Below, piece by piece: positions 11,897 to 24,223 of a stretch of DNA of 64,000 bases. The stretch is from the NCBI GenBank assembly GCA_025331125.1, contig JAOALB010000071.1, forward strand, positions 1 through 64,000. The letters run 5' to 3'. The notes beneath the pieces are model-generated. The model ran no database searches, was not told the origin of the DNA, and worked only from the letters and a program-made list of their open reading frames with translations. Position 1 is the first letter of the stretch. Every line of letters begins with the position of its first letter. The position numbers and the translations under genes are program-made. This stretch comes from Mycogone perniciosa (taxonomy: Eukaryota > Ascomycota > Sordariomycetes > Hypocreales > Hypocreaceae).

Positions 11897-14675
11897 ATGG
11901 CCGAGTCCAGCGGTTCGCTCAAGAAGAGCAACGGCTCGTCCCATGTGAATGGCAAGATGAACGGCCAGACTACAGGCAGAAAACGGCCAACACAAAAAGG
12001 ACGACGCAACTTCATGACCTGGGCATTCAGCACCACTGCAAGGTACGAATCCGATACCCCGCTGTGCTTTGCTTCCACAATCAATCGCTCGGTAGTTTGA
12101 TGGGCGTGTGGTTCTTTTCTCAAGCATGTGGCAGACGCTAATGTTGCCATGTAGGCTTGCCACCTGGGCCATAATAATCACAGTTTTTTTGCGCTGTCCT
12201 CCTTCTCTCGAAGCCTGTGACGAAAACTCGCCCTTTCTGTGCAGGCATTATTTCCAAGCCAAGGCCGTCGTCACTCCACATGCCCAGCCATACTACGACC
12301 AATTCGTCGCGCCTTATGTCGACTTCGCCAAGCCATACTACAACACAGTCGACAGCTATGTCCTGACTCCCACGCGCATCCTCGCTGTTCAATATGGGGC
12401 CCCGTGGGTTAAGAAATGGCAAGATCACGCTTGGTCCCGCTGGGAGAAACATGGCCAGCCCCAGGTGGCCCAGCTTCGAGCTCTGTCACAAAAGCAGTAT
12501 GATGAATCCATTGCTCCCTATCTGACCCGAGCTACCGAGGCTGTCGGACCCTACTATGAGATCGGCCGGACGAATTCACTTCAGCTTTTCTACGAGTTTT
12601 TGCTGCCCACGTACCAATTCGTGCAGCCATATGCTGTTCAGGGCTACAGCGCCGCTTCAACATTCGCCACTGAGACAGCTTTGCCAGCTGTGCACTGGAC
12701 ATGGAACCAGACAAATACTTTTCTCGATAAGGCCGTATGGCCGCAGGTGCGCATCGTCTACATGGAAAATGTAGAACCTCAGCTTGTTCGCATTGGTGAG
12801 CGCTTGGGGAGGCATAAAAATAAGACCTGGGCCAAGGCCATCCCTTCAGTAACTTCTACTATTAGGTAAGATGTCCAACACTCAATCAATCATTCCAATT
12901 ACCGTGTGTCTTCTTCTAATAACCGCAGCGTAAGAAGTCCTGCGTCTGAATCACCCCAGTCCTCCTTCAGCAAGCCTGCCCCACAGAGCACGGTGTCCAC
13001 AGCCTCAACTACTCAAGAGCAAGCCTCTTCTCCTGTCAGCTCTGAAACCGGGAAGTCAACTGGAGGATATTGGAACCCTGTTCAGGCCCCTCCCCCCACT
13101 GAGAACGAGACGGAAGGGAGGAGGCAGGTTCGTGAGATGGTTGCTCAAGATCTTGAGATGTGGCAAAACAAATTCGCAGCCCAAGCTGACGAAGGGGCCC
13201 TTGATATGGAAGATCGTATCGATGAGATTGCACGGCGCATGATTGATGCAGATGCAAAAGTAAAGGGCAAGGCTCTTGTTGAGAAGCTTGAGGCCACAGT
13301 CAAGTCAGAGGTTGAGGGTCTCAAGCTAAAGATCTCAGGAATCCTCGCAGAGGACTCTGAGAGCGATGCCGATGTCGAAGAGCAAGTTATTGCCGCTATC
13401 CGTTCCGCCGGCATGGCTGTCAAGATAGCAGCCCAAAACATTCGAAGTTGGCGCGAGGATTACGACAAGGACCTACAGCAGACAGTCATGGATGCTGCTG
13501 ACGTGCATTTTCAAATACTTGAACAGACTAGGGGTCTCGCACTACAGCAGATAGGCATGAAGTGGGCCTGGACCGACGGCGTCACATATAGGGACTGGGC
13601 TAAGTATCACGATCTGAAGGGAGCCCTTGCTGAATGGACCGAGGAACTTAAGCAACTGATTGTTACTCACCCTACTCTGCTCGAGGCACAGGATGCGTCA
13701 GCGCAAGTTGAAGATGACGGCATGGCCATTGCTTCTGCAGCCGCCAAGGAGTTGGCTCGCCTTAAGCAGGTGGCCCATTTGAAGATTTTGGCAAAGGATG
13801 CTACCGATAATTTTGACTCGGAGGCGATGCAGCTGGCAACAGAAGCTGCACAGAAGCCTGCGAAGGCAACCGAGTCTCATGAGAATGTGGCCGAGGTTGC
13901 AGAGGGACATGGCATAACTATCGAAGAGACGGCAGCCACAGTCGAAGCAGCTGATGAAGAGGACTCATCGTCCTCGTCTCACGTTGTTGCGGCTGATGAA
14001 TCGGCCACAGCCTCCGAGCCTGAGCCCACAGTAGAAGCATCTTCGTCAGTTGTTGCTGCCGCTAGTGATTCTTTGAAGGTCACAGACGGGCAGTCCGAAG
14101 CAGAGACTCAGAACCCTTTGAGCCCCAAATCCGAGGAACAACGTCATATAGACGATGTTAACGAGAATGCGTCTGTGATGGTGGCAGATGCCGCCTCGAT
14201 TGTGTCCGATGGTGTTGAGAAGCCCTCAGGCGATGAGCCTAGCCTTGTCGTTGAGGCGCAAGAGACCTTTGTTGGCAAGATTGACGATGATCTAGAACCC
14301 GTGGATGACACTACAGTGGAGTCTGTCTCCAAGCCTAGTGTGCCCGCGGCAGTCGTTCCACAACCCGAAACTGAGGAATCAACCACGCTGGCTGTTGAGC
14401 CTTCTGAGACAGCTAGCATTCCAACTTCGAGCGCCACTGAATCTGTACATGCGCACAGAGACAACTCTGACCCCATCAACGATGGGGAGAAGGTTCTCGG
14501 CACATCTCAGGTAATTTCTGATCAGCAACTCGTTTTGCATGGTTATGATAATACTGACATGAAGTCCAGCGTGATTAGTGTCCCTATTGTTGACGCTGCA
14601 GGGTTGGCGCTGTCGTCGTGCTATGCCACTAGCCTGGCTGCTGCGAGTTGCGTGCGCATACCTCTTGTCAGCTAA
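11897..14675 (+). CDS. Conserved fungal protein of the 'hoxa13'-annotated family
   Basis: Three exons (11897-12042, 12155-12865, 12929-14675) give 867 aa; all joins use GT-AG sites and keep frame. The product has a polar N-terminus, one hydrophobic segment soon after the first intron (W-A-I-I-I-T-V-F-L), and then a Tyr/Pro-rich region with repeated P-Y-Y/V-x-P-Y motifs (about residues 80-260). A helical charged central part (about 330-620) and an acidic Ser/Thr/Glu-rich tail follow. In fungal genomes such proteins are often called 'transcription factor hoxa13', but I see no homeodomain, and the hydrophobic segment suggests a membrane-anchored protein. The C-terminus is uncertain: 14511-14569 looks like a 59-bp intron (GTAATT donor, TACTGAC branch site, CCAG acceptor). 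Splicing it would end the protein at 14578 (815 aa). The function is unknown. Confidence 0.78.
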
Positions 14676-16489
14676 TCTCGATTGGTAGCTTCGTGGTGCG
14701 ACCCTTCTTGTGGAGCAAGCGTGTCTGCTGCTATCGCAACCGAAGCCATCATCAAAACTATTCAGACAGTTCTCAGCGGTTACGATGACAACCAGAAAGC
14801 ATTTCGGAGTTGATCATCAGCCGAGAACCACCATTTACAAAAGCGTATCGCACAGACTACGCACTGCATATGCCACAGCCGAGGAGAATGTGCAAGTGGC
14901 AGCGCGATGAGTTTGGGTGCCAGAAAGCCAAGGAGACCACACAGCAGCTGGCTGATGAGGTGTGGGGAGGGACTGAAGGAGGTTACACTACCCTATTTTT
15001 TGACGATACCCACAGTTGATGCGGCGAGCATTTGGAAGAGAAGCGTGGCATCGAGTTTGCATAGCGAACCAGGGCTGGGAGGATTATACCTTGAGGATAT
15101 CTGCAACCGGTAATTGGAATGGGGCTATGGAGGTGGGAGATGATTGACGGGATTTCAATCAATCTCTTTTTGGGTTGTGTATATATGTACTTTACGCCGG
15201 GCAACGCTGTCGCTGGTGATGGCTTGCAATGCCTCAGGAACAGGTAACCACGGGGATCGGGCGGATGATTATGATGATGACCTATTTAACGGCATGGCGT
15301 TGGACCATCACCAGGCAGGGCTTGAGTTTTATGTTTGGTGATAATTTCGAGTTGGTTTTTTTTCCTTTTGGGTTTAACAGGTATGGTCTCGGTATGTGCA
15401 AGATAGACTGAATGTTGTGATCTAATGGCATTTTGGGTTCAAGGAATGACAGGCATGTCTGGGTTTGACGGTTTATCACATGAAGTTTTGATGCTGTTTC
15501 AGTGGATTACCGCAGCTACTGAAACCCCCACACGAGTACTCGTAAGCAAGCATCAAGCCATCTATCAAAGTGCCGAGGCTTTGTCATATCATTGAAGGAT
15601 GACATCACTGGTGTGTGGTGTCACAAACGCTGTACGACTTGTGCTGCGCCTCTTCTTATACGAACGCTTTGGCTTTGGTCTAAACCCCACGCCGTCCCTT
15701 ATAACAGGCCGCGCTAATAACGCCTTTCCCGTTTTCCAAGCCTTTTAGATATTATCTACGGAGTCCGGAGTATGTTGTGACGGTTTCGAACGAGAAACTC
15801 GACCTGCTTGGAGCTGGCGTTGGTGGATGATGGATCGAACACAAGATCCAAGTCTATGATAACACAAACCAGCCAAGATAGATAGATAGATATAGATGAA
15901 CACAGAAACACGGACCAAAGTAAAACATCCACTGCCGTCGATATTAATACCTGGTTCATTGGCTTCTAGGGGCTAAATCCATAGCTTATTCCGAGCGGGT
16001 TTGTCGCCGTCAAATTGCCAGAGGACCCGCCTGACTACTTCGGCTTCTGCTCGGCTACAATACTTGCTAGCAGTAGATAATTGTCTCAGTGTCTGCCGTC
16101 CTTTTTTTCTCCTCTGCTCTTTTTTCAGTTTCTGTCTCGCACCTGAACACAGCTGTTGCTACTAGTATTGCATTCTTGCTACCTCTCATACCGACGACTC
16201 TGAGAAAAAAAATCCCGACGGATGGAATTCGTGGTTGAGTTCTTCTCTCTTCTCCTCAAGTCCATACGCTGAAGCGGGAGGCAAAGCATTGTTGATTTGC
16301 TCTCTCCCCTCTGCTTCTGCGTGCGCACGCTCAGTGCAGTCACTCAGTGTTGTCACTCAGTGTTGTCACTTTTCTCTTCTTTTGCCCTCGTGGTTTCAGC
16401 GGGCCTAGATAATATCCCTCACCTCAATCGGACGCAAGACTCGTCTTGATTGCTCCATTGAGCATATCGGCGCCGGACCGATACCCACC
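14676..16489. other. Intergenic region upstream of the permease
   Basis: No supported gene. The first 150 bases still contain short codon-like frames and might belong to an alternative 3' end of the preceding gene. Around 16080-16400 the DNA is pyrimidine-rich with poly-T runs, and it carries a direct repeat of TCACTCAGTGTTG at about 16339-16366, consistent with the promoter and leader of the permease gene that starts at 16490. Motifs of the TACGGAGT class occur near 15760. Confidence 0.5.
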
Positions 16490-18418
16490 ATGGCCTCCAC
16501 CTCCGTCGCTCTCCCGGCGTATACCTCCGACTATGAGAGGGCCGGAGCCGACAGCGGCTCCGATAGCAACAAGGACAAGGCCGCCCTCGGACGCCCGGCA
16601 TCGCCCGACGACATCCGCGTCTCTTTGTCGAGTGATCCGAAGCGCGATTCCACCCACCGGCAGCTCAAGTCCCGGCATATTCAGCTCATCGGCATTGGAG
16701 GCACCATTGGAACCGTTCTCTATGTGCGTACAAGTACAGGCGTACACTCTCACTCACCCAACCATCCATATCTTTTAAGAATCGCGTTGAGTGCTTATGC
16801 GATGTCCCGTGCCCTTTCTTTCGTGTAGGTCCAAATCGGCAAAGCTCTCATCAATGGCGGGCCAGGCAGCTTGTTTATCGCCTTTAGTTCCTGGTGCACC
16901 GTCGTCCTGGCCGTAACCCTGTGCATGGCTGAGATGGTCACCTATCTGCCGATATCGTCGCCGTTTATCCGGTTTGCAGGCCGCTATGTTGACGAGGCCT
17001 TTGGCTTTGCGACTGGTTGGAACTTCTTCGTCTTCGAGGCTGCGTTGGTGCCCTTTGAAGTGACCGCCTGCAACGTCATTATCCGGTTCTGGAGCGACGC
17101 TGTGCCGACAGCTGCCATCATTGCCATCGTCATTGTACTGTATGCCCTGATTAATGTGCTAGCAGTCAAGTGGTATGGTGAAACCGAGTTCTGGGCGGCT
17201 ATTGGCAAGGTTTTGCTCATCCTTGGACTCATCTGCTTCACCTTCATCGTGATGCTGGGGGGAAACCCGCAGGGCGATCGCTTCGGATTTCGGTTCTGGA
17301 AAGAACCGGGGGCCTTTGCTGAGCTGTATTACGAAGGAGACTTGGGCCGTTGGCTGGGGTTCTTGCAGTGCCTTATCCAAGCAGCCTTCACCATTGCTGG
17401 GCCGGACTATGTCTCCATGGCAGCTGGTGAAGCTGAGAACCCTCGTGTTGTGATGCCTCGTGCTTACAATGCAGTGTTCTACCGTCTTACCGCATTCTTC
17501 ATCCTCGGATCGCTCTGTGTTGGAATTCTCGTCCCGTATAACGACAAGGAGCTCATCGCTGCTTTCATGGATGCCAAGCCTGGTGCTGCAGCATCGCCGT
17601 ATGTCGTCGCCATGGATCGTCTCGGAATCAAGGTGCTGCCTCATATCGTCAACGCCACGGTTCTGACAGCGGCTTTCTCTGCCGGCAATTCATACGTCTA
17701 CTGTGCCTCGCGCTCCTTGTATGGTCTTGCGCTCGAGGGCAAGGCGCCAAAGTTCCTGACTACGTGCACTAAGAAGGGCGTCCCCATCTACTGCGTTGGT
17801 GTTGTGTTGCTCTTCGCTCTCCTCTCCTTCTTGCAATTGTCGTCCAACGCTGCCGTTGTGTTGAACTGGTTCGTCTCCCTTGTCACGGCTTCGCAACTCA
17901 TCAACTTTTGCGCCGTGTGCGTCTCGTATCTCTGCTTCTACCGGGCTCTCAAGGTGCAGGGGATCGACCGCGATACACTGCCGTACAAAGCCTGGTTCAT
18001 GCCGTATGGAGCGTGGTATGCTCTCGTGTGGACGTTTGTCATGGCTTTTGTGGGTGGCTATCCGGTGTTCTTGCCGTTACCGGGGTATTGGAATGTACCT
18101 GACTTCTTGTTTTCGTGAGTTAATATGCTTCTAAGTTATTTGATGAAGGAGTGTGACTGATAGTGGCAGATACATGATGATTATTTTGTACCCGGTCTTG
18201 TACTTTGGGTACAAGTTTGTTTGCAAGACGCGAATCCATAAGCCTGAGGAGGTTGACTTGCACAGGGATGTGGATGAGATCGAGGAGTATCAGAGGAACT
18301 ACGTTCCTACGCCACCCAAGTTAGTATCCTTTCCTGAATCTGAGATGGTATGCTGGATGCTTACTAACTGGACTCTAGGAATGGCTTCGAAAAGATTCTC
18401 GATACGTTGTTTGGATAA
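16490..18418 (+). CDS. Amino acid permease (YAT/AAP family, Dip5-like)
   Basis: Four exons (16490-16723, 16829-18114, 18170-18319, 18379-18418) encode 569 aa. A hydrophilic cytosolic N-terminus of about 65 residues precedes the family signature G-I-G-G-T-I-G-T in the first helix, followed by G-G-P-G in the re-entrant region. About 12 membrane helices follow, with the typical F-A-x-R-Y-V-D block after helix 2 and A-G-E-A-E-N-P-R in the loop after helix 6. The last 13 codons come from a very short fourth exon, whose G-F-E-K-I-L-D ending matches fungal members and confirms the splicing. The protein should sit in the plasma membrane and import amino acids by proton symport; its closest functional class is the dicarboxylic amino acid permease group, but the substrate is not proven by sequence. 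The ATG has a good context (CCACCATGG). Confidence 0.92.
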
Positions 18419-19074
18419 AGAGGGCAGACGTTCACTTCCACATCATTGGCTACCGGGTAAAATTGTTGCCTTCAAATCTAGAGCTATGATGTTGGACGTC
18501 GTCCGCTTTGACTCTGACTCCTGTGTAATCTTGTGCCACTAACCCTTGGCTAGTACACCATTGGTGTTGAAATGCATTGTGGTTTGGAGGAGAAATCGTT
18601 GATATGGCGCGAAGTTCTTATCAATGATTCTATCTAGTGTTTTATAAGTGCTTCTATAGATCATTAGATAGGAGTGAGAAGAACTATATTGATATGTATT
18701 TGTACTGCTAACTGTATTTTCGGGCGAATACCATTTGCTCTTTTTTCATAGGTTTATATCCATTGAACTTGAGCGAGGTGATTGTCATGCCTTCTGTAAT
18801 ACATGATCTATCCAACTCTCCTTACTTCCTCTAACAACCACCATCCATAAAACCCACAAGGGCAATGTTGTCTCAAGATCAGATGCAAATGAGGCATGAA
18901 ATTCAACCAAGGAAAACCCATCATAACTCCAACATGCATTTCTTCCAAATGACGTATCTATCCGATTCATCAGGAGATGTGATCATAACATACTCTGCGT
19001 TTATCCAAGCAAAGAATTCCCTTGGCCATCAATCATGAAGTCTACCCAAGAAAGACGTACATACTTCTCGCCTA
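18419..19074. other. Convergent 3' intergenic region
   Basis: This separates the 3' ends of the permease (plus strand) and the ABC transporter (minus strand). I see only AT-rich 3' untranslated sequence and no protein-coding or RNA gene. Frames of about 60-130 codons here show no family resemblance. Confidence 0.6.
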
Positions 19075-22000
19075 TTACTCCTCGCTGAGCGTGTCGCTTG
19101 GTGTGTCTGACTCTTCTCTTCGCTTCAGATCGTGCGCAGGACCGCACTCGACTACTCGACCATGATCTAGACGCAAACACCAGTTCGCATCTTCCACCGC
19201 CTCGAGACGATGCGCAATGGTGATGACAGTGCTGCTCGATAATTCTGATCTCAGAATCCGCTGTACGGTGGCAGCAGTTACGCGATCAATGGATGCCGTT
19301 GCCTCATCAAGGATGACGAGTCCACTTCGTCGTAACACAGCTCGAGCAATGCCCACAAGCTGACGTTGACCTTGGCTAAGGTTCTTCCCAGCTGCATCGA
19401 TGTGCGAGTCGAGGGACCATTCTTCGCCTAGAGCGCGATGGATGGCGCTCTCGCATTCGGTGTCGGGGAATTTCCCTTCGGGGTCGATGTTGTCGCGCAA
19501 TGTTCCAGGGAACAATGTTGGATCCTGCTGGATGAATGTGATTCGATTCCGCAGTGCTGTACGGTCGACTCGTGAAAGATTTACGCTCCCAATCTTGATC
19601 GTGCCCTCGGCAGGCGTCTGCGTCACCAGCAGCGCATTTGCAATGGTTGATTTCCCAGATCCTGTTCGCCCGAGGACTGCACAGGTAGATCCTCCAGGGA
19701 TTTCGAATGACACCTTGCTCAACACGGCTGGTAGATCGTCGTCGTATTTGAAAGACATGCCTTCAACCTTGACATCGTCACACGGTCTTGGCCAGTCCTC
19801 AGGAGGGTCATCATCCCCCTTGGGCTCTTCGGGGATCTTGTTCAGCATGTTCACGCGCTCCAACGAAACCGCATCGAGCTGTAACTGAGCAAACCTTTCA
19901 CAGAGCTGTTGCACTGCCGAGGTAGCAACGGTCGTCTGGGTCAATACAAAACCGATAACGCTGGCAGGCGTTCCATACCGGACCATGAAGAATATCAAAA
20001 AACTACGAGCGCAAGTTGAAGTGATGGCGAGGCGGAAGTCAAGCCAAAATGCCATGCTCCAAAAGAAGTGGTCCTGCTTCTGAAAGTCATCGACGGCATC
20101 CAGATGGCGATCCTGGAAGTGCTTTTCCACCCTCAACGCTCGGATAGTCACGAGTCCATCTTGCATTACGCCGATGTTGGCGATGATGGGCGTCAGATAC
20201 CTCATCTCCATTCTTCGTAGGCAGCGCGAGACGGGGACATAAAGGCGGAAGAAGTAGACGAAGAGCAGGGAGACGATGACGAGAACAATTAAAAGCATGG
20301 GCTGTTCGGCTGCAATGGCGCCGACGCTCATAGTCAAAGTGATGAGGTTGTAGACAAATGACTCCAAGGGGGCCACGATACCTCCGTCTACCATTCCCAT
20401 GTCCGCGATGAGGCGATTCTTCAGCTGACCTGTCGGTGTAGTGTCATGATAACGGAAAGTAGCCCTGCCGACCTTCTCAATGGCGGCCCTGAACAGACCT
20501 TGTGCTGCATTGATGCTGATGCGGGCTAACAGAAACTGTGCGATTCCATAGCATACTATTTGTGCAATGGAGAGACCAGTGAGGACGAACAACCATGGTT
20601 GCGGATGTTGAGAAGGATTCGGAAGACCCCAATGCCCATTTCCAGCTCCGCTCTCTTTTCCCGTATTTGCGCCCCAGGACTCGAGGAGACGGGCTCTTGA
20701 GATGTCGCAAAACCGGGACGCGCCGTACGCGAGAGCCAAAAGTCCCCAAAGATACCATCCGCCTGCTTTCATATACTTCGTGTACACCGTGAGTGACACT
20801 CCACCTGTCTCGGCCGGTTCTTCTGGTGCCTCTTTCACACCCACTGCCTCCTCTGCATGTGTGTCGTGAGCTCCATCGGCTTCGTCATGTGTAGCTTTGC
20901 CAGACGACTCATGGTATGGATGTTCGAGTTCTTGTCTGATCTGCTCTTCGGATAGCACGTTTGCCCATCCTTTGTCCATGTCTATGACTTGATCGGCGAT
21001 GCGAAGAACCAGATCGTCTCGATGAGTTGCCATGACGATGGTGCGATCCTTAACAAGAGGGCCCTGTAGAAAACGCCGAACGATAGAACTGGCCGTGTCG
21101 TGATCCAAAGCTGCGAGAGGGTCGTCAAGCAGAAGAATACGGCACGGGCTATAGATTGCTCTCGCGAGAGCGACGCGTGCCTTTTGACCCCCTGACAAGC
21201 CAACACCGCCTTCTTCCAGCTTTGTCTGGTCACCGTCATGAAGATTAGCAAGATCAGGGCCCAAGGCACATGCTTGCAGCACCTGGCGATACCTTTCACC
21301 GTCAAACATGTGATGAAAGACAATGTTCTCGCGTATTGTCTTGTTTTGCAGCCAGGGAAGTTGCTGAGCGTAGGCAACAGGGACATCAGGCCTTGTAAGA
21401 TCACCAGCGTGGAGCTCCATTTCGTTGAGAGCGGCCAGAAGAAGACTGGACTTGCCAGAACCTACCTTTCCTCGGATGATGGTGAGGCCGGTGGTGAACT
21501 TCAAATCGAGGCCTTTGAGAACAAGCTTGTCTGTCGACGGCCATGAGAAGGAAGCATTGTGGAACTTGATATCCTTGGTGTCCCTGGAGCTGGTGGAGGT
21601 TTCATCTCTATCGGGCTCGGCCATGTACTTGTTCACCCTTTCAACCGGAATGATTGCCTTCCAGTAGGCAGAGATAAGATTAAACGCCTCTTTCACACTA
21701 GCCTCTAGCTGAGCAAAGAGCTGAAGTGACGGCCAGATGACATTGTTGGGGAGGCCTTTACGAAGAATGAGGGTGTACAGACAGATACTGGCAAGGGGGT
21801 AAGAAGCCCCGCCAGTGACGCCTACAGTAGAAATAGTTGCATTGACATAGGCAATTTGGAGGCGCTTCATCATCTCCATGTCTCGGAACCTCATAATCCG
21901 GCTCGTCCATGAGGCGGTCCAACCATTCAACTTCAGCGGGCGACTGGCCTCGACAAAGTGAGAGACAGCTTGTGCTCGCTTGTCGGAATAGGCGGTGCGC

Positions 22001-23466
22001 GAACGCTCCAGCTGGATCAACTTGCGGACCAACAGGGAATTGATGGTCAAGAACAGGACCATGAGACCGAACCCGATGGCAGAGGGCCACCCCATAATGT
22101 CGATAAGGTAGTACATGGTTATAATGACCTTGATGGGCTGGGAGATGAGTTTCGGGAATTCCCAGAATCTTTGGGAAATCTCGTAAGTATCGCCTCGAAC
22201 CAGATTGACGACCTTGGCATTTGAGGCTGGTTGGGAGCTCCCTGCTGCCTTCGGACTCAGCTTTCGACGTCCGCACTCTTTCCCAAAGATCCGATTGAAC
22301 CATGTCTGAGATTCGATGCTTTCTGCAGCAAGGTGATGATTCCTCTCCTCGGGACCCTTTTCAGTCACATCAGATCCTGGGACAACTCGGGTCAGGAGCT
22401 TGCCGAAGAGAGCGATGAAGGCCTCACCACGCGATCGTTCGTAAGCCTTCCGCGAGTACCAAGATCCTGTTGTTTTACACAGCTGACGGCTAGCATCGAG
22501 ATAAAGCATGATTAGACACCAAAAGATGGCCTCGTTTGGTTTGTTGACGTCAAGAGCGCTGTAGATTTTGCTGGTAAGGCGGATGCTGGACACCTCAGCG
22601 AGGCTCTCGGCGATGGAAAGAAACGTGGAGATGGTGAGATCCAGGCCGTTCGCCTTGATCAAACAGGGGAGAAGTTTGCCCTTCAGCTCACGGAAAGTCA
22701 TGTACAGTCGGGAGTGCTGGAATTCAAAGGGAAGTTGCCACACATCTTCCTCGGTAATCTCCCTCTTGCGACAGATCCTGGCGAGGGGGTAGACCCAGTT
22801 CATGGTCCAGAAAGCAAACAGGGTGAGGTTATCTTCTGGGCTGCGAACGTGGTGAGACGGGGGGATGCCTACATAGGCGATGTCACTGCCGCCCCACGAA
22901 GGGTCGCGAATAGGCATGTTGCCAATGACCATGATGGCCACAGCACAGAGACCGACTCTGGCAAGCTGGAAAGGATCCAGCTCATGGAGGGTGCCTTGTA
23001 AGAACTGTAAAGAATACCCGGCAAAGCTACCAGCAAGAACTAGGATGTATTGAAGGAGCAAGATCCGGGGCGTGTTGACGGGTCGTTCGAATGCTGTGAT
23101 GAGCACGGCGGAGAGCCAGGGCACGAATTCCAGAATGTACATAGGATGTTTTGCACCAAGCAAAAGAGGAACTATGGTGAGTATGAAGCCCAAGGAGCAG
23201 ATGAAGGCGAGAGGGAGTGTCCAGTGCGACCAAGGCTTGCGCTTGACATGTTGAGGCGCCTCTTCCTGTGCAAAGGGTCGGAGCCATTGTGGGAGATGGG
23301 AGGCTATGACGTTCCGACAAATGTAGAGCAAGAAGACGCCAATGGAGAGGCCCGAGAGTGTGTAGGTGATGATAGAGTCGGGGTTGGAGATTCGAGTGGC
23401 TCCATTGGAGAACAATAGGGCTTGAGACTTGCCGAGGGAGATACTCCTAGGCGTAGTCTCAGACAT
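19075..23466 (-). CDS. ABC transporter, ABCC (MRP-type) full transporter
   Basis: A single uninterrupted frame of 1463 codons. An N-terminal extra membrane domain (TMD0, residues 25-190) is followed by TMD1, NBD1, TMD2 and NBD2. NBD1 has Walker A G-K-V-G-S-G-K-S-S near residue 665, the signature L-S-G-G-Q near 757 and Walker B L-L-L-D-D-P near 780. As in many ABCC proteins, NBD1 has Asp-Pro after Walker B where NBD2 has Glu, so the first site is probably the degenerate one. NBD2 has G-R-T-G-S-G-K-S-T near 1270, a variant signature L-S-Q-G-Q near 1363, and V-I-L-D-E-A-T near 1385. A linker rich in acidic and His residues (about 850-890) joins the halves. Such proteins export or vacuolarly sequester glutathione conjugates, drugs or metabolites; the substrate cannot be read from sequence. 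No biosynthetic genes flank it. The lack of introns over 4.4 kb is unusual for this window. Confidence 0.94.
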   Translation of the reverse strand: MSETTPRSISLGKSQALLFSNGATRISNPDSIITYTLSGLSIGVFLLYICRNVIASHLPQWLRPFAQEEAPQHVKRKPWSHWTLPLAFICSLGFILTIVPLLLGAKHPMYILEFVPWLSAVLITAFERPVNTPRILLLQYILVLAGSFAGYSLQFLQGTLHELDPFQLARVGLCAVAIMVIGNMPIRDPSWGGSDIAYVGIPPSHHVRSPEDNLTLFAFWTMNWVYPLARICRKREITEEDVWQLPFEFQHSRLYMTFRELKGKLLPCLIKANGLDLTISTFLSIAESLAEVSSIRLTSKIYSALDVNKPNEAIFWCLIMLYLDASRQLCKTTGSWYSRKAYERSRGEAFIALFGKLLTRVVPGSDVTEKGPEERNHHLAAESIESQTWFNRIFGKECGRRKLSPKAAGSSQPASNAKVVNLVRGDTYEISQRFWEFPKLISQPIKVIITMYYLIDIMGWPSAIGFGLMVLFLTINSLLVRKLIQLERSRTAYSDKRAQAVSHFVEASRPLKLNGWTASWTSRIMRFRDMEMMKRLQIAYVNATISTVGVTGGASYPLASICLYTLILRKGLPNNVIWPSLQLFAQLEASVKEAFNLISAYWKAIIPVERVNKYMAEPDRDETSTSSRDTKDIKFHNASFSWPSTDKLVLKGLDLKFTTGLTIIRGKVGSGKSSLLLAALNEMELHAGDLTRPDVPVAYAQQLPWLQNKTIRENIVFHHMFDGERYRQVLQACALGPDLANLHDGDQTKLEEGGVGLSGGQKARVALARAIYSPCRILLLDDPLAALDHDTASSIVRRFLQGPLVKDRTIVMATHRDDLVLRIADQVIDMDKGWANVLSEEQIRQELEHPYHESSGKATHDEADGAHDTHAEEAVGVKEAPEEPAETGGVSLTVYTKYMKAGGWYLWGLLALAYGASRFCDISRARLLESWGANTGKESGAGNGHWGLPNPSQHPQPWLFVLTGLSIAQIVCYGIAQFLLARISINAAQGLFRAAIEKVGRATFRYHDTTPTGQLKNRLIADMGMVDGGIVAPLESFVYNLITLTMSVGAIAAEQPMLLIVLVIVSLLFVYFFRLYVPVSRCLRRMEMRYLTPIIANIGVMQDGLVTIRALRVEKHFQDRHLDAVDDFQKQDHFFWSMAFWLDFRLAITSTCARSFLIFFMVRYGTPASVIGFVLTQTTVATSAVQQLCERFAQLQLDAVSLERVNMLNKIPEEPKGDDDPPEDWPRPCDDVKVEGMSFKYDDDLPAVLSKVSFEIPGGSTCAVLGRTGSGKSTIANALLVTQTPAEGTIKIGSVNLSRVDRTALRNRITFIQQDPTLFPGTLRDNIDPEGKFPDTECESAIHRALGEEWSLDSHIDAAGKNLSQGQRQLVGIARAVLRRSGLVILDEATASIDRVTAATVQRILRSELSSSTVITIAHRLEAVEDANWCLRLDHGRVVECGPAHDLKRREESDTPSDTLSEE

Positions 23467-24223
23467 GGCGATGATGATGATGCTGGTGAATACCGCGCAA
23501 CGAAGAGCAGCGGATGAGGATATAGAACAAGATTATGGGTTTCTGGCGTTTAGAGATTTAATGCCCAAGAAATTGAATGCTTTGGTTTAATGGAAAGGCA
23601 TCATCTCCAATCAGTGACTGTCGAATGATGGTGATGAGCGAAGCAAGACAGCACTGATACTGAAACAGGAAGATTATAGGGCCCATGTCAGAGCATGATG
23701 GACCCGATTGAGCATGACATTTCTATTGAGCAGGCGAGCAGGAATTGCAGCATAAAAATAAAATATTGAAAAGATCAGCCATACACAAAGCTCAGTGGAT
23801 ATCGTGAAAGATAGAGTTGAGCATTGAGTTGGAGGAGTGCTGTAGAGTTGGGTGGCGGTGGGAAAACGTGGGGGGTTGGGACCTTGCATTAGGAGTGGGG
23901 AAGACGTCATATGCATCTATGGCGCTATTTCTATGTTTTTCGTAGCTCTGGGGAATATTTATCTTATTTTGGTGAAGGTTAGGGTGCGAATCGGCAGACT
24001 AGATACGAATCTTGTGGGCGAAGAGTTTGTATGTGCTTTAGTGAGGGCGAAGGGGAGAGAGACATGGAGACGTGAGAATCAGAGACACAGACAGAGCAGC
24101 GTCATATCATGTGCATATATTAATTATGCTGCTAGTCGCTGTACAAAGATGCCCAATTCATACCCTTTTTCCGTTGTGTCGTAGGTAATGCTAATATTCA
24201 TCTCATCTCATCCAATTTTGTTC
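23467..24223. other. ABC transporter upstream region / copper protein 3' flank
   Basis: No gene is supported. The sequence directly left of 23467 on the plus strand is the 5' region of the minus-strand ABC gene; the right end is the 3' flank of the BIM1-like gene. Two short overlapping frames at 23674-24184 have no recognisable content. Confidence 0.55.
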
